Source: Bacteroidia bacterium
GTDB taxonomy: Bacteria; Bacteroidota; Bacteroidia; Chitinophagales; Saprospiraceae
NCBI GenBank assembly: GCA_030430845.1
Contig: JAUIKE010000028.1
Span: 1-63,725 of the forward strand
DNA: 63,725 nucleotides
Reading direction: 5' to 3'
Part shown: piece by piece, positions 24,773-33,786 of the stretch
How positions within the stretch are numbered: the first letter of the stretch is position 1
Layout: every line of letters starts with the position of its first letter
The notes under the pieces: model-generated
What the model was told of the DNA's origin: nothing
What the model saw: the letters and a program-made list of their open reading frames with translations, nothing else
Database searches by the model: none
Program-made: the position numbers and the translations under genes

Positions 24773-27019
24773 TTAAAGGCTTATTTCTACATACTCACCA
24801 GGCTTTAGCTCTTTGGTTACTTCATTCTTTGTTCCGTACCGTACACTTAAGGTTGCTTTTTGAGTGCCCAACAGATGGATTCGTACTTTGTTGTCCTTGT
24901 TCTTGACGTATAGATCAGTTTCGGAAGATATCTTAATATTCAAATTCTCCGTATTAAGTTCTTGGGTTTGAAAGAAGTAGCCTTCATGTCCATCACTTAG
25001 GGCAACAGGAGTCGTCCCTGTAAGTTGCCACTTTTTATCATTCACCTTCCAATCTTCCAATCGGGGGGGCGCTTCTGATTCATCGATTCGGTTATTATAG
25101 CCGCGATAGGGGAAAATAGCGGTGATAAATGAAAAATTTTGTTGGTTCAGCTTTGAGGTCACGGTCCAGCCTTTTCCTCTTGCTCCCGAACTGAAGGTAC
25201 TGTCAATCGGGTTCAGCTGAAGGATGTCCACACCACTGGCATCCGCGAAGGTGGCCCGAATCAGGTCGGGACCGGATTCGTGGGTATAATGCCCCTGCCA
25301 GACTTGTTTGTATTCGTGACTTTCCTTCGAATGGAAGTTGTCCTTTACAATCCAGAAATCATCCTTGACGAAGATAACCTGGCGGCTGTAAGTGACTCCT
25401 ATATTCTCGAATCCGTCGTGGCTTCCTACGAACAAGTCGAAGTCCTTATTACTTTCCCAGGAAATGACTTTCGGGTTAGGCAAGACTTTGAACTTTCCAA
25501 AACCACTTCCACCTTTATTGGAGGTCCATTGCTTTCCCTGTAATTCCTCATCAACCAAGGCTACATTTTTTACCATCGAATTTTTGAATAGGTCGAAATC
25601 CTCCAAAGAATAGCGAACCTGGTAGTTGGGCAGGATGACCTGGCCGTTGGCTACCGCCTGAATCCCCAGCATATCTCCATGCTGATGATCGGGTTTCTCA
25701 TCATCCAGGCCGGCGCTGATGATCATTACCTTATCATTTTTATTCCAACCTTCCCGCATGAGGTAATAGTGGGTATTCGGAAAAACCAGCGAGCCGTAGG
25801 AGGGTTTCTTACTCTTTATGTTTTTGAGTAATTCCACTTGAGCCTGACTGAGGTACCAGTACATCCGGTCGTCGACCTTATCCGAAGCAAAATATCCGAA
25901 TTCCGGGTTTTCAAACAAAAGATATCCAAGCGTCATTGCACCCGAAATATCATTTTTTTCGGCCCAGGGAATTTCGGTATCATCCTGTAGCACCGGCGCA
26001 CTTCTGTCAGGGTAAGCTATTTTGACAAGGGAAGTAAAAAGGCTACGCAGTTTTTCTTCCCAGGTTTCAGGTACTTGAATGTCACTTATCTTGGCCAACT
26101 GATAGACATAGAAGTAGTTGTTGATGTCACTCATGTGATAATGCACGGAGCGTTCGAACTGGAAGCCGTCCGGATTGATCTCCTTATCCAGGTGCTCACC
26201 TAGCCTCAACATCGCCCTGTCATACCAGGCATCCGTTCCTTCAAAGTCACGCAGCAGAATAGAAAGTAGTGCTAGTGCCGACATACCCCTGGTCTGATGG
26301 TTCCCGGCTCTGAATTGGTCGTTTCGTTCGTACAAGTGCTGGCCATGCTGGAGTAGGGTAGCGATGGTCCGCAACTGATCGGCATCGGAATATTCCGATT
26401 CATTCAAAAACATGTTGTGGATCCAAAGCCAGTTGAGTACCCGGTAACCGGATCTAAATGCCTCATAAACACCGTTGCCATCCTCAATTTTTTCATATTC
26501 CTCTAATTCGAGCGCGGCATTGAGGGAGCGCATCTGGTTCTCGAAGTACTTGATGTATTTGGGATCCTTGCCACTGTGGAAATAGTATAGGGCAATGTCT
26601 ACCATTTTGTGTTGCCTGGCCAAATGTCTGAGAGCGTAAGCATTCACTTCTCCGCCGCTTAGGTAATTGAAGGGGAGCACCCACTGGGTAGCGTCGGCGA
26701 ATTTACTCAGGTGGTCCTTTGCTCTGCTTTCATGATTGCGCTGATTGTTATATAACTCATCGTACGAGGCTAATCGATTATAAAAGGTATGGTAGTCATA
26801 AAAGAAGCGCTCAGAGAATTTTTGTCTGAAGTAATTAGCTAAACTTGCATTCGACAGTTCACCCTTTGCCTTCAGTTGTGTGCTGATCTCGGCTTTGAGA
26901 GTTCCGGCCAGTTGGTTGATGGGCAAAACCTTATTCGAAGGAATACTTTGTGCACGCAGCCCCAATGACATACAGCTCAAAATAAGGACAAACAGCGTAC
27001 TCGATTGAAATCTTTTCAT
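24773..27019 (-). CDS. Heparinase II/III-family polysaccharide lyase (probable alginate lyase)
   Basis: 748 residues with a signal peptide ending SLGLRAQ. The N-terminal half is an alpha/alpha barrel with GNHQTRGMSALALLSILLRD and FQFERSVHYHMSDINNYFYV. The C-terminal half is the heparinase II/III beta-sandwich (DHQHGDMLGIQAVANGQVIL, FWIVKDNF). The conserved Asn-His, Tyr-His and late His-x-His elements fit a lyase acting by beta-elimination. It resembles alginate-lyase members of this fold more than true heparinases because of its neighbours PL6 and PL17; the exact CAZy family (PL17, PL39 or other) cannot be fixed here. Follows PL6 with essentially no gap. Confidence 0.82.
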   Translation of the reverse strand: MKRFQSSTLFVLILSCMSLGLRAQSIPSNKVLPINQLAGTLKAEISTQLKAKGELSNASLANYFRQKFSERFFYDYHTFYNRLASYDELYNNQRNHESRAKDHLSKFADATQWVLPFNYLSGGEVNAYALRHLARQHKMVDIALYYFHSGKDPKYIKYFENQMRSLNAALELEEYEKIEDGNGVYEAFRSGYRVLNWLWIHNMFLNESEYSDADQLRTIATLLQHGQHLYERNDQFRAGNHQTRGMSALALLSILLRDFEGTDAWYDRAMLRLGEHLDKEINPDGFQFERSVHYHMSDINNYFYVYQLAKISDIQVPETWEEKLRSLFTSLVKIAYPDRSAPVLQDDTEIPWAEKNDISGAMTLGYLLFENPEFGYFASDKVDDRMYWYLSQAQVELLKNIKSKKPSYGSLVFPNTHYYLMREGWNKNDKVMIISAGLDDEKPDHQHGDMLGIQAVANGQVILPNYQVRYSLEDFDLFKNSMVKNVALVDEELQGKQWTSNKGGSGFGKFKVLPNPKVISWESNKDFDLFVGSHDGFENIGVTYSRQVIFVKDDFWIVKDNFHSKESHEYKQVWQGHYTHESGPDLIRATFADASGVDILQLNPIDSTFSSGARGKGWTVTSKLNQQNFSFITAIFPYRGYNNRIDESEAPPRLEDWKVNDKKWQLTGTTPVALSDGHEGYFFQTQELNTENLNIKISSETDLYVKNKDNKVRIHLLGTQKATLSVRYGTKNEVTKELKPGEYVEISL

Positions 27020-27020
27020 T

Positions 27021-29336
27021 TTAATATAGCAAATTAAGTTTCAGGTTTTGCTCAACGACTATTTTCCCTGAATTAGAGATCGTATTATTGGAATGGGTAT
27101 TGTTTTTCGCTCCCCAGAGCTGAGCCACCTGTTTGACTTTGTTATTCGTGAACGTGTTTCCGGAAATGCCTACATTGATGATGCCGTAGGTATTGATCAA
27201 AATCCCGTTCTTCTCTCCGGCACCGCAATTGGTAAAGGTACTGTTGGTGATCACGAGGTTTCCACCCACCGTAGATTCGTCGTAGCCTCCTCTGTAGTAG
27301 TCGATTACATTTTTATCAATACCTTCAAAACGGCAATTGTCAATGAGGATGTTTTCGGCATTGTATTCCCCTTTGTCTTCCCTTTCTTCAGATAGTTCGA
27401 AGCCGTTTTGGCAGTTCTTGAAGGTGCTGGATTGAAGGTTAATAAACTCGGCAAAGGAATATTTATAAGCTTTTAAGATGAAATCGAAGTTGGTGATCTC
27501 GCAGTCTGTTATACTGAGGTTATACAGACTGGACATATTTTCTTTTAAGCTTGCAAATGCATATTGCTCCTTATTGCCTGTAAGTTGGATGCTTTTAAGT
27601 GTGAGCTCTCCTTTAGGATGCATCTCAAAGGCAGGTGTTGTGGCTGCTCCCGCGTATCGGACCATAGCTTTATTGGTCGGATCGGAAGATTCAATAGTTA
27701 TTTTTTTATTGATCACTAAGGAAGAGGTGAGGTCATATTGGCCGGCATCCAGTTGGATGACATCCCCACTCTTGGCTGCTTCAATGGCCTGTGCCAAGTC
27801 AGCGGCAGAGCTAACCGAATGCGTTTCACCTTCATCCTCAGAAGATTCAGGGGTATACCAATCCGGTCCATATTTGGAGGGGGCTAAAATATTTGGATCT
27901 ACACCTGGGCTTCCGCTTATGGCTCCTACATTATTGTTGCTTGCTCTTGATGCACCGAACAGGTCTTGGGAAATCAGGTCGAATTCGAATCCATTATACA
28001 GGTCCACTTTCGGGAGGTCACTGCCGGGCACCCATAGGTTTTTACTTAACTTCTGAAGATCATATGTTTTCGCTTCAAGTCCCTCAACGCCTTTAAAATC
28101 AATGCCTTGGTTGTTGATGATGTTGCTTTTGAATTTGATTCCATCCAGCTTGTCATGTGCTACAATGGGGCTTTCATCTCCACTTTCATTGTAGATCAGA
28201 TTGTTAGCCACGATGGTCCGGATAGGTCTTTCGGATCGGATCTCGGAAGCAGGCAGTACATCCTTTTGATCAACATTCGAGCCCACTCCGAACTGCCAGG
28301 GGGCGGTACAATTGATCCAGGAGTTATAGGCGACGACTACATCCGTGACCTGGATATACCGATTCAGCGGTGATTTGGGTATGCCGTTCATGACGGCCAG
28401 GGGGCTTCTGAAAACCTGTCCTTTGAGCTTATAGAAGTAATTGTTAGTTACCCAATGCCCCGTGCCTATGAGCCGGACGCCTCCGATTTGTTCGGAAGCA
28501 TCATCGCCAATGAAATAATTGCCATCGACAATACAATAGTTTCCATGTCTGGTAACCAGTGATCCTTCACTTTTGTAAAAAACATTATTTCTGAACTCAT
28601 TGAAGTTGGTTTTACTTGAAATAATTTCCACTTCGCCATTGCATCGTTCAAACAGGTTATTAGCTACCAGGGTATAACTTGGGGCCATGGAGGTGAAACT
28701 GTTTCCTATCTGGATGGTCTCTGCACTAGGGCCGCCTTTTGGGGGGCGGGGGCCAAAGTGATTCTGAATGATTTTGTGGTAGTTCTTGATAGAGGTATTG
28801 CCTTCCAGGTCTACGCGTATGGTGGGACCTCGATTTGATTTGCCGGCGATGTAAGACCGATCCAATTGGTTGTACCGGCCTTTGAATAGCACCCACAGAT
28901 CGGTTAAGTTTCTCTGTAATTTATTGAAGTCGGTTATCACACAATTAGTAACCCGGCAATGATTAGCCAAGACTTCATCGCTGACAGCAAATTCAATGAC
29001 TGCATTGGAGGGAGAAAAGCCATTGGTGAAGTGTAAGCCTTCAACGGTCAAATACTCCCCGCCTAATTTTAAATCGGATTTGCCTTGGATAATGACTCCA
29101 CCGGGGGTTTCTGCCCGAAGTGTAATGGGGTGGGCTTCTGTGCCCTGTCCAATAAATCGGATTTGGATGTCTTTCCATATGCCGCTGGCCATGACGATTT
29201 CATCACCTGCCTGGGCATTTGATATGGCCTGCTCAAGTTCGTCAGCGTTGGTGACGGTTTGTGCAGATTTAATGGAATCGGTTTGGCAGCTGTTAAATAC
29301 CGCCAATAGCGTGAGAAGGAATAATATATTTTTCAT
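27021..29336 (-). CDS. PL6-family alginate lyase (lipoprotein)
   Basis: 771 residues with a lipobox (LAVFNSC). The first half is a parallel beta-helix of family PL6: AGDEIVMASGIWKDIQIRF near the start, GPSAETIQIGNSF, then CNGEVEIISSKTNFNEFRNN (catalytic Lys) and SEGSLVTRHGNYCIVDGNYF (catalytic Arg). The second half (after about residue 500) is another beta-helix domain (SSAADLAQAIEAAKSGDVIQ) without those residues, as in two-domain PL6 enzymes. The enzyme cleaves alginate, often MG or G blocks, at the cell surface. Second gene in the operon starting at 30305. Confidence 0.92.
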   Translation of the reverse strand: MKNILFLLTLLAVFNSCQTDSIKSAQTVTNADELEQAISNAQAGDEIVMASGIWKDIQIRFIGQGTEAHPITLRAETPGGVIIQGKSDLKLGGEYLTVEGLHFTNGFSPSNAVIEFAVSDEVLANHCRVTNCVITDFNKLQRNLTDLWVLFKGRYNQLDRSYIAGKSNRGPTIRVDLEGNTSIKNYHKIIQNHFGPRPPKGGPSAETIQIGNSFTSMAPSYTLVANNLFERCNGEVEIISSKTNFNEFRNNVFYKSEGSLVTRHGNYCIVDGNYFIGDDASEQIGGVRLIGTGHWVTNNYFYKLKGQVFRSPLAVMNGIPKSPLNRYIQVTDVVVAYNSWINCTAPWQFGVGSNVDQKDVLPASEIRSERPIRTIVANNLIYNESGDESPIVAHDKLDGIKFKSNIINNQGIDFKGVEGLEAKTYDLQKLSKNLWVPGSDLPKVDLYNGFEFDLISQDLFGASRASNNNVGAISGSPGVDPNILAPSKYGPDWYTPESSEDEGETHSVSSAADLAQAIEAAKSGDVIQLDAGQYDLTSSLVINKKITIESSDPTNKAMVRYAGAATTPAFEMHPKGELTLKSIQLTGNKEQYAFASLKENMSSLYNLSITDCEITNFDFILKAYKYSFAEFINLQSSTFKNCQNGFELSEEREDKGEYNAENILIDNCRFEGIDKNVIDYYRGGYDESTVGGNLVITNSTFTNCGAGEKNGILINTYGIINVGISGNTFTNNKVKQVAQLWGAKNNTHSNNTISNSGKIVVEQNLKLNLLY

Positions 29337-29357
29337 AAAATAAAATTTTAAATGGTA

Positions 29358-30305
29358 TCAGGCATTTTTCCATAGTGTTCTGATGGCAGTCAGGTCTTTT
29401 TTCATGGCACCAAAAACGACTTTTTTATCAACAGTAATCGAGTCGCGGCCCATTTCGGCTCCGCCCAGCGGGTATTCCAGATGTAGGGAAACGGGGGGCG
29501 TTAATCCGTAAGTCTTCAGCATTTTGAAGTATTTCGTAAAGTCCACCATTCCCTCGCCTATGGGCACATTGACGGTCGTCCAACGGCCGTTGACCTTTCC
29601 CCATTTAAAGTCTTTCAAAACGATAACCTTTATATGTTCCTGCAGCAGTTTTAATCCGTTTTCCCAGGAAAAACCGCCTTCAACGGTGGCATGCCGAATA
29701 TCAAATTGTGTGCCGAAGTAGTCGGGGTCGACGGTTTCAAGCAACATTTTTACTTCCCAGTAAGAGGCCCCGATCTTTGTGCCTGCATGATTTTGGTAGC
29801 AGCCTATGATGTTATGCTTTTTATTAAGCTTCCCCAGCTTTCGGATCTGCTTTTGATAGAACTCCATGGAATCGGTCATGGAGCGATCTGTTAGATATGG
29901 AAACCAATCAGAACGGTAAAATCTGATGCCAGACTGGGCCGCTGTTTGAAGAACGGCTACATCATCAGGATTCGAGACACTTTTTATACTAGTCGTGATC
30001 AGTTGGCAACTCGCTCCGGCATTCTTGATTACCCGGATGGCTGTTGGAAGGCCAGATTTGACATCTTTGGGAAGCAGATGTCCTTTGGGACGCACGGTTA
30101 AGTCTAATCCGTCAAACCCCAATTCAGCAGCCACCTGGGCAGCTTCCTTAATGTCCAGAAATTGCAAGTGTTTGGAAAAGATACTGATGTCCAAACCATT
30201 TGGATTTTGATTCATTCCCTGAAACCTAAAAGGTATAGGTAGAAAAGGGAGTGCAGAGGACGTTATGGCCATCTGCTTAATGAAGGCTCTTCTTGAGAAA
30301 TGCAT
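29358..30305 (-). CDS. Sugar phosphate isomerase/epimerase-like TIM barrel, Tat-type leader
   Basis: 315 residues. The N-terminus MHFSRRAFIKQMAITSSALP is a twin-arginine-type leader. The rest is an AP-endonuclease/xylose-isomerase-like barrel: ELGFDGLDLTVRPKGHLLP, HNIIGCYQNHAGTKIGASYW, GTQFDIRHATVEGG and VSLHLEYPLGGAE give the usual His/Glu/Asp metal ligands. Exported members in carbohydrate loci are of uncertain function. It is first in the leftward operon with PL6, the heparinase-type lyase and RraA, with tandem GntR operator sites just upstream. Confidence 0.87.
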   Translation of the reverse strand: MHFSRRAFIKQMAITSSALPFLPIPFRFQGMNQNPNGLDISIFSKHLQFLDIKEAAQVAAELGFDGLDLTVRPKGHLLPKDVKSGLPTAIRVIKNAGASCQLITTSIKSVSNPDDVAVLQTAAQSGIRFYRSDWFPYLTDRSMTDSMEFYQKQIRKLGKLNKKHNIIGCYQNHAGTKIGASYWEVKMLLETVDPDYFGTQFDIRHATVEGGFSWENGLKLLQEHIKVIVLKDFKWGKVNGRWTTVNVPIGEGMVDFTKYFKMLKTYGLTPPVSLHLEYPLGGAEMGRDSITVDKKVVFGAMKKDLTAIRTLWKNA

Positions 30306-30328
30306 GGTTCTACTTGGATAAAAAAAAA

Positions 30329-30355
30329 TTGGTTAACCAGTTTTTGGTTGACCAA
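30329..30355. promoter_or_regulatory. Tandem GntR operator (two sites) upstream of the PL6 operon
   Basis: Sites TTGGTTAACCAG (30329-30340) and TTGGTTGACCAA (30344-30355), 15 bp apart start to start. The same 12-bp palindrome in the same phase occurs at the GntR gene and two other promoters of the locus. It lies 24 nt upstream of the ATG at 30305 and overlaps the -7 element. Confidence 0.8.
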
Positions 30356-30383
30356 TCTACGTAAAATTATGCAAAGCCCGAAA
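30352..30383 (-). promoter_or_regulatory. Promoter of isomerase-PL6-lyase-RraA operon
   Basis: On the minus strand: TTTCG (30379-30383), 19-nt spacer, TAGATTGG (30352-30359). Each box has one deviation from TTTTG and TAnnTTTG, but spacing equals that of the two better promoters at 47589 and 56633. The -7 box overlaps an operator site, so the bound regulator would block transcription. Confidence 0.55.
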
Positions 30384-30523
30384 TGAATGAGTGGTTTTTT
30401 GAAATAAATCTGAGGATAGACTTAGGTTTTTTGCTCTTATTAATTGCTTATAAAATATGCTTCATCGTTTCAGAAACCCAATAAAATTTCAAAGCGAATC
30501 AAAAATAAATACTATCTTGCGTA

Positions 30524-30550
30524 TTGGTCAACCAATTTTTGGTTAACCAA
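30524..30550. promoter_or_regulatory. Tandem GntR operator (two sites) upstream of the KDPG aldolase operon
   Basis: TTGGTCAACCAA (30524-30535) and TTGGTTAACCAA (30539-30550), again 15 bp apart, about 100 nt before the ATG at 30653. A weak -7-like TATCTTGC lies at 30513-30520. Together with 30329-30355 it places operators at both ends of this 347-bp divergent region; no gene is seen in it. Confidence 0.8.
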
Positions 30551-30652
30551 TTTTAGCTTCGCTTGATCAAGTGAGGGACTTAAAAATACACAGACTTAAT
30601 AGATAAACAGAAGGAATACATTTTTTAAAAACAATAAACTGATCAAATTAAG

Positions 30653-31324
30653 ATGGCAAGATTTACAAAATTACAAGTATTACAAACAGCTGCTGAACAA
30701 GGTATGGTATCGCTTTTTTACCATGCTGATATAGATTTAGGTAAAAAGGTACTGGCGGCTTGCTACAAAGGCGGTGCTCGAATCCTGGAGTTTACCAATC
30801 GGGGTGATTATGCTCATGAAGTATTTGCTGAGTTGAATAAGTATTGTGAAAAAGAATTACCCGAAATGATTTTAGGCGTCGGTTCTATTCCGGATGCCGG
30901 CACGGCAGCCTTGTATATCCAGCTGGGGGCCAATTTTATTGTGACTCCTTCGCTTCGGGCAGATGTCGTCAAAGTCTGTAACCGCAGAAAAATACCTTGC
31001 ATGCCGGGCTGCGGAACCTTGACAGAGATCGGGCAGGCAGAAGAATTAGGTTGTGATGTGGTTAAGCTCTTTCCTGGCTCAACCTATGGTGCAGGATTCG
31101 TTAAATCCATCCTGGCACCACAACCCTGGACGAGCATCATGCCAACCGGTGGCGTCACGCCGGCTCGCGAAAACCTCGAAAAGTGGTTCAATGCAGGTGT
31201 TACCTGTGTAGGCATGGGCTCTCAAATGATTTCAAAAGATATTTTAAAAAGTCAGGAATTTGAAGTCCTGGAAAATAGAGTGCGGGATACACTTGATTTG
31301 ATACAGGAGATAAAGAGTGCTTGA
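30653..31324 (+). CDS. eda: 2-dehydro-3-deoxy-phosphogluconate (KDPG) aldolase
   Basis: 223 residues of the class I KDPG/KHG aldolase fold. GARILEFTNRG supplies the catalytic Glu, LGVGSIPDAGTAALYIQLGA the phosphate/pyruvate site, and CDVVKLFPGSTYG the Schiff-base Lys. The enzyme splits KDPG into pyruvate and glyceraldehyde-3-phosphate, the last step of alginate monomer catabolism. First gene of a rightward operon with PL7, a transporter and two kinases; preceded by tandem GntR operators. Confidence 0.93.
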   Translation: MARFTKLQVLQTAAEQGMVSLFYHADIDLGKKVLAACYKGGARILEFTNRGDYAHEVFAELNKYCEKELPEMILGVGSIPDAGTAALYIQLGANFIVTPSLRADVVKVCNRRKIPCMPGCGTLTEIGQAEELGCDVVKLFPGSTYGAGFVKSILAPQPWTSIMPTGGVTPARENLEKWFNAGVTCVGMGSQMISKDILKSQEFEVLENRVRDTLDLIQEIKSA

Positions 31325-31350
31325 TACCATCCTATTTAAACATCAATATT

Positions 31351-32394
31351 ATGAACACACTAATTCGCATATTATTCCTATTCGCTCTGAGCATTTCTAT
31401 AATAAGCTGCAGTACCGAATCAAACAAAGAAGCCGACAATCCTGAGGAGAGTAATTCCAGGTATCCAAGTGATGTGATCTCCTCCCTTGATCAATGGGGG
31501 ATTTTGTTAGGTAATGGCGAGAGTCAAAAGGACCTGAAAAACTTTGAGCACCAGGACTACTTCTATACCGTCAATGATGGCAAGGATTGGGTGGTCTATA
31601 AAGCACCGAACGGTGGCATTACGTCCCCAAATTCGCACAATACACGAACGGAATTAGGCCAAAAGAACAGATGGACGCCTAAAACAGGAGGGAAATTAAA
31701 CGGCACCTTGAAAGTCATGCATGTCTCCACCTCCGGGGATGCCCGGGTTGCAGCCTCTTACTCTGTCGTTGTTGGACAGATTCACAGTGGAGATGGGCAC
31801 GAAAACGAGCCCTTAAAAATCTTCTATAAAAAATTCCCAGGCCATACGAAAGGTTCTGTTTACTGGAACTACGAAATCAATACAGCAGGTGATAATTCCG
31901 GGAGATGGGATTTTTCAACCGCTGTGTGGGGACATGACATGTCTGTGATCGGAACAGCTCCGGATGCTTACCCCGCCGAGCCGCAAGACGGCATTGAACT
32001 AGGAGAGGAATTCAGTTATGAAGTGAACGTTTATGAAGGCGTCATGTACCTAAGCTTCCAGAGCGAGGGGCATGAAACTAAAACATTCACTAAAAATCTA
32101 CTGGTTTCTGATTATGTCAACAAATCAGATATTCCCCAACAAATTCTGGATTTATACAGTATCATAGGTCGCGACGGGACCGAACGCCCCAATGCGTACG
32201 AGGGCGAATTGCAATTCTTCAAACAAGGAGCCTATAATCAAACAAATGGCAGAGCTCCGGAGACCAACATGGTTTGGAGCACCGGAGCAGCAACCTTTGA
32301 CGGCGACGTTGCCAAACAATATGCAAATGGCAGCTATACCGAGGTATGGTTCAGTGAGTCCGCAGTAGGGCCGGGCACGGCCCCTGTTCAGTGA
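31351..32394 (+). CDS. PL7-family alginate lyase (lipoprotein)
   Basis: 347 residues from the ATG at 31351, giving a lipoprotein signal (lipobox SIISC). The in-frame TTG at 31321, overlapping the aldolase stop, is rejected. PL7 motifs: NTRTELGQKN (R-T-E-L), VVVGQIHSGDGHENEP (Q-I-H) and LQFFKQGAYNQTNG (the Y/F-F-K-x-G-x-Y-N-Q motif). The beta-jelly-roll lyase cuts alginate chains at the cell surface. The codons for GHDMSV carry a 13-nt match to the intergenic ACATGTC palindromic repeat (31929-31941). Confidence 0.92.
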   Translation: MNTLIRILFLFALSISIISCSTESNKEADNPEESNSRYPSDVISSLDQWGILLGNGESQKDLKNFEHQDYFYTVNDGKDWVVYKAPNGGITSPNSHNTRTELGQKNRWTPKTGGKLNGTLKVMHVSTSGDARVAASYSVVVGQIHSGDGHENEPLKIFYKKFPGHTKGSVYWNYEINTAGDNSGRWDFSTAVWGHDMSVIGTAPDAYPAEPQDGIELGEEFSYEVNVYEGVMYLSFQSEGHETKTFTKNLLVSDYVNKSDIPQQILDLYSIIGRDGTERPNAYEGELQFFKQGAYNQTNGRAPETNMVWSTGAATFDGDVAKQYANGSYTEVWFSESAVGPGTAPVQ

Positions 32395-32478
32395 TCTAAA
32401 CACGTTCTAATATGAAAGTAGAAGAGCAAAATAAATTGGAGATGCTCTATTAATTCAAGCCTAACAAAATAATGAGCG

Positions 32479-33759
32479 ATGAAAAATGAAACCAACGGTG
32501 ACTCAACAAATAAAAAAAGCTGGATAAAAAAACTCTTCCGCTTTCTCTTATCCTTCGGGCCCGGCATTTTTGCTATCGGCTATACCATTGGCACCGGCAG
32601 TGTTACATCCATGATCGTAGCGGGTAATTCCTTTGGAATGGACCTGCTCTGGGTACTGTTTTTTAGTTGCCTTTTTTCAGGAGTCCTGATCTATGTGTCG
32701 GGAACCTATTACCTGTCTACCGGAGAAACGGCCCTTTTCGCCGTTCGAAGTCATCTGCCCTGGGGGAAATTTATCGCCATCGCCATTATCATAGCTGTTG
32801 GGATAGGGCAGTGGAACTCCTTAATCGGAATTTTAGGCATTACCTCTAATGTGGTTTTTGAAATCCTGGTCATCAATTTTTCCGGACTGGAAGCTTACAA
32901 ATACTGGGTTGTCCTTGGGCTGGCCATTTTGATCATCGGTATTTTCTATGCCCTTTTGATACAAGGTAATTATTCCATGTTCGAAAAGGTACTGGCCCTT
33001 TTTGTTTCCTTGATGGGCTTGTCCTTCATTTTTACCCTCCTTTTTGTTTTTCCACTACCTGCTGATATCATCAGAGGTTTGATCCCCAAAATTCCTCAGG
33101 TTGAGGGAGCAGGCATTCTCATTGCGGCCTTTGTAGGGACGACTATGGCAGCGGCTACCTTCTTGTCGCGGCCTTTATTTATTCAGGGAAAAGGCTGGAC
33201 AAAGGATGATTTCAGAATCCAGAGAAACGACTCGATCATCGCGGCCCTTTTGATCTTCACCATCAGCGGATCCATTATGGCTGTTGCCAGTGGAAGTTTG
33301 TATGGCCAGGGAAATGAAATCACCCATGTGCTGGACATGTCCGGCGCACTGGAGCCATCTGTCGGCAAATTTGCGGTCAGCATATTTTTTGCCGGGACTT
33401 TGAGCGCGGGCCTTTCCTCGATCTTCCCCTGCCTGATGATCGTTCCATTAATGCTGGGGGATTTTAATTCCGGGAAATTGGACGTAACTTCAAGACGTTT
33501 CAAGATCATTACGGGCGTGGCAAGTGTGCTTGCTTTAAGCGTCCCTGTTTTTGGGTTTAATCCCGTACAGGGGCAGATCTTTACGCAGGTATTTAATGTT
33601 TTTGCGCTTCCGCTTGTAGTGATAAGTTTTCTGCTTCTTTGGAATCGAAAAAATGCCGGTTTGCCCACCAATCGAATTATGACCAATATCATTATGGTGA
33701 CGGCTTTTGTGTTTTCCATAATTATTATGGTGAATGGGTTGAAAGATATTTTTAGTTAA
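32479..33759 (+). CDS. Nramp-fold transporter lacking the metal-binding motif
   Basis: 426 residues with about 11 hydrophobic helices. The first helix reads FGPGIFAIGYTIGTGSVTSM, aligning with the Nramp start GPGFL..., but where true Nramp metal transporters have DPGN this protein has GTGS. In helix 6 the usual M/A-P-H is replaced by VGTTMAAATF. It therefore belongs to the Nramp-related (non-metal or unknown-substrate) group. Position between PL7 and sugar-acid kinases suggests it carries a uronate, keto-sugar acid or counter-ion (inference). Probably annotated automatically as a divalent metal transporter, which I think is misleading. Confidence 0.8.
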   Translation: MKNETNGDSTNKKSWIKKLFRFLLSFGPGIFAIGYTIGTGSVTSMIVAGNSFGMDLLWVLFFSCLFSGVLIYVSGTYYLSTGETALFAVRSHLPWGKFIAIAIIIAVGIGQWNSLIGILGITSNVVFEILVINFSGLEAYKYWVVLGLAILIIGIFYALLIQGNYSMFEKVLALFVSLMGLSFIFTLLFVFPLPADIIRGLIPKIPQVEGAGILIAAFVGTTMAAATFLSRPLFIQGKGWTKDDFRIQRNDSIIAALLIFTISGSIMAVASGSLYGQGNEITHVLDMSGALEPSVGKFAVSIFFAGTLSAGLSSIFPCLMIVPLMLGDFNSGKLDVTSRRFKIITGVASVLALSVPVFGFNPVQGQIFTQVFNVFALPLVVISFLLLWNRKNAGLPTNRIMTNIIMVTAFVFSIIIMVNGLKDIFS

Positions 33760-33786
33760 CGAACTTGTTTGGATTCTTCTTTTAAA

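Noticed and set aside
32479..33759. Annotation as a divalent metal (Mn/Fe) transporter
   Set aside because: The DPGN and M/A-P-H metal-binding motifs are absent, and the context is sugar-acid metabolism.
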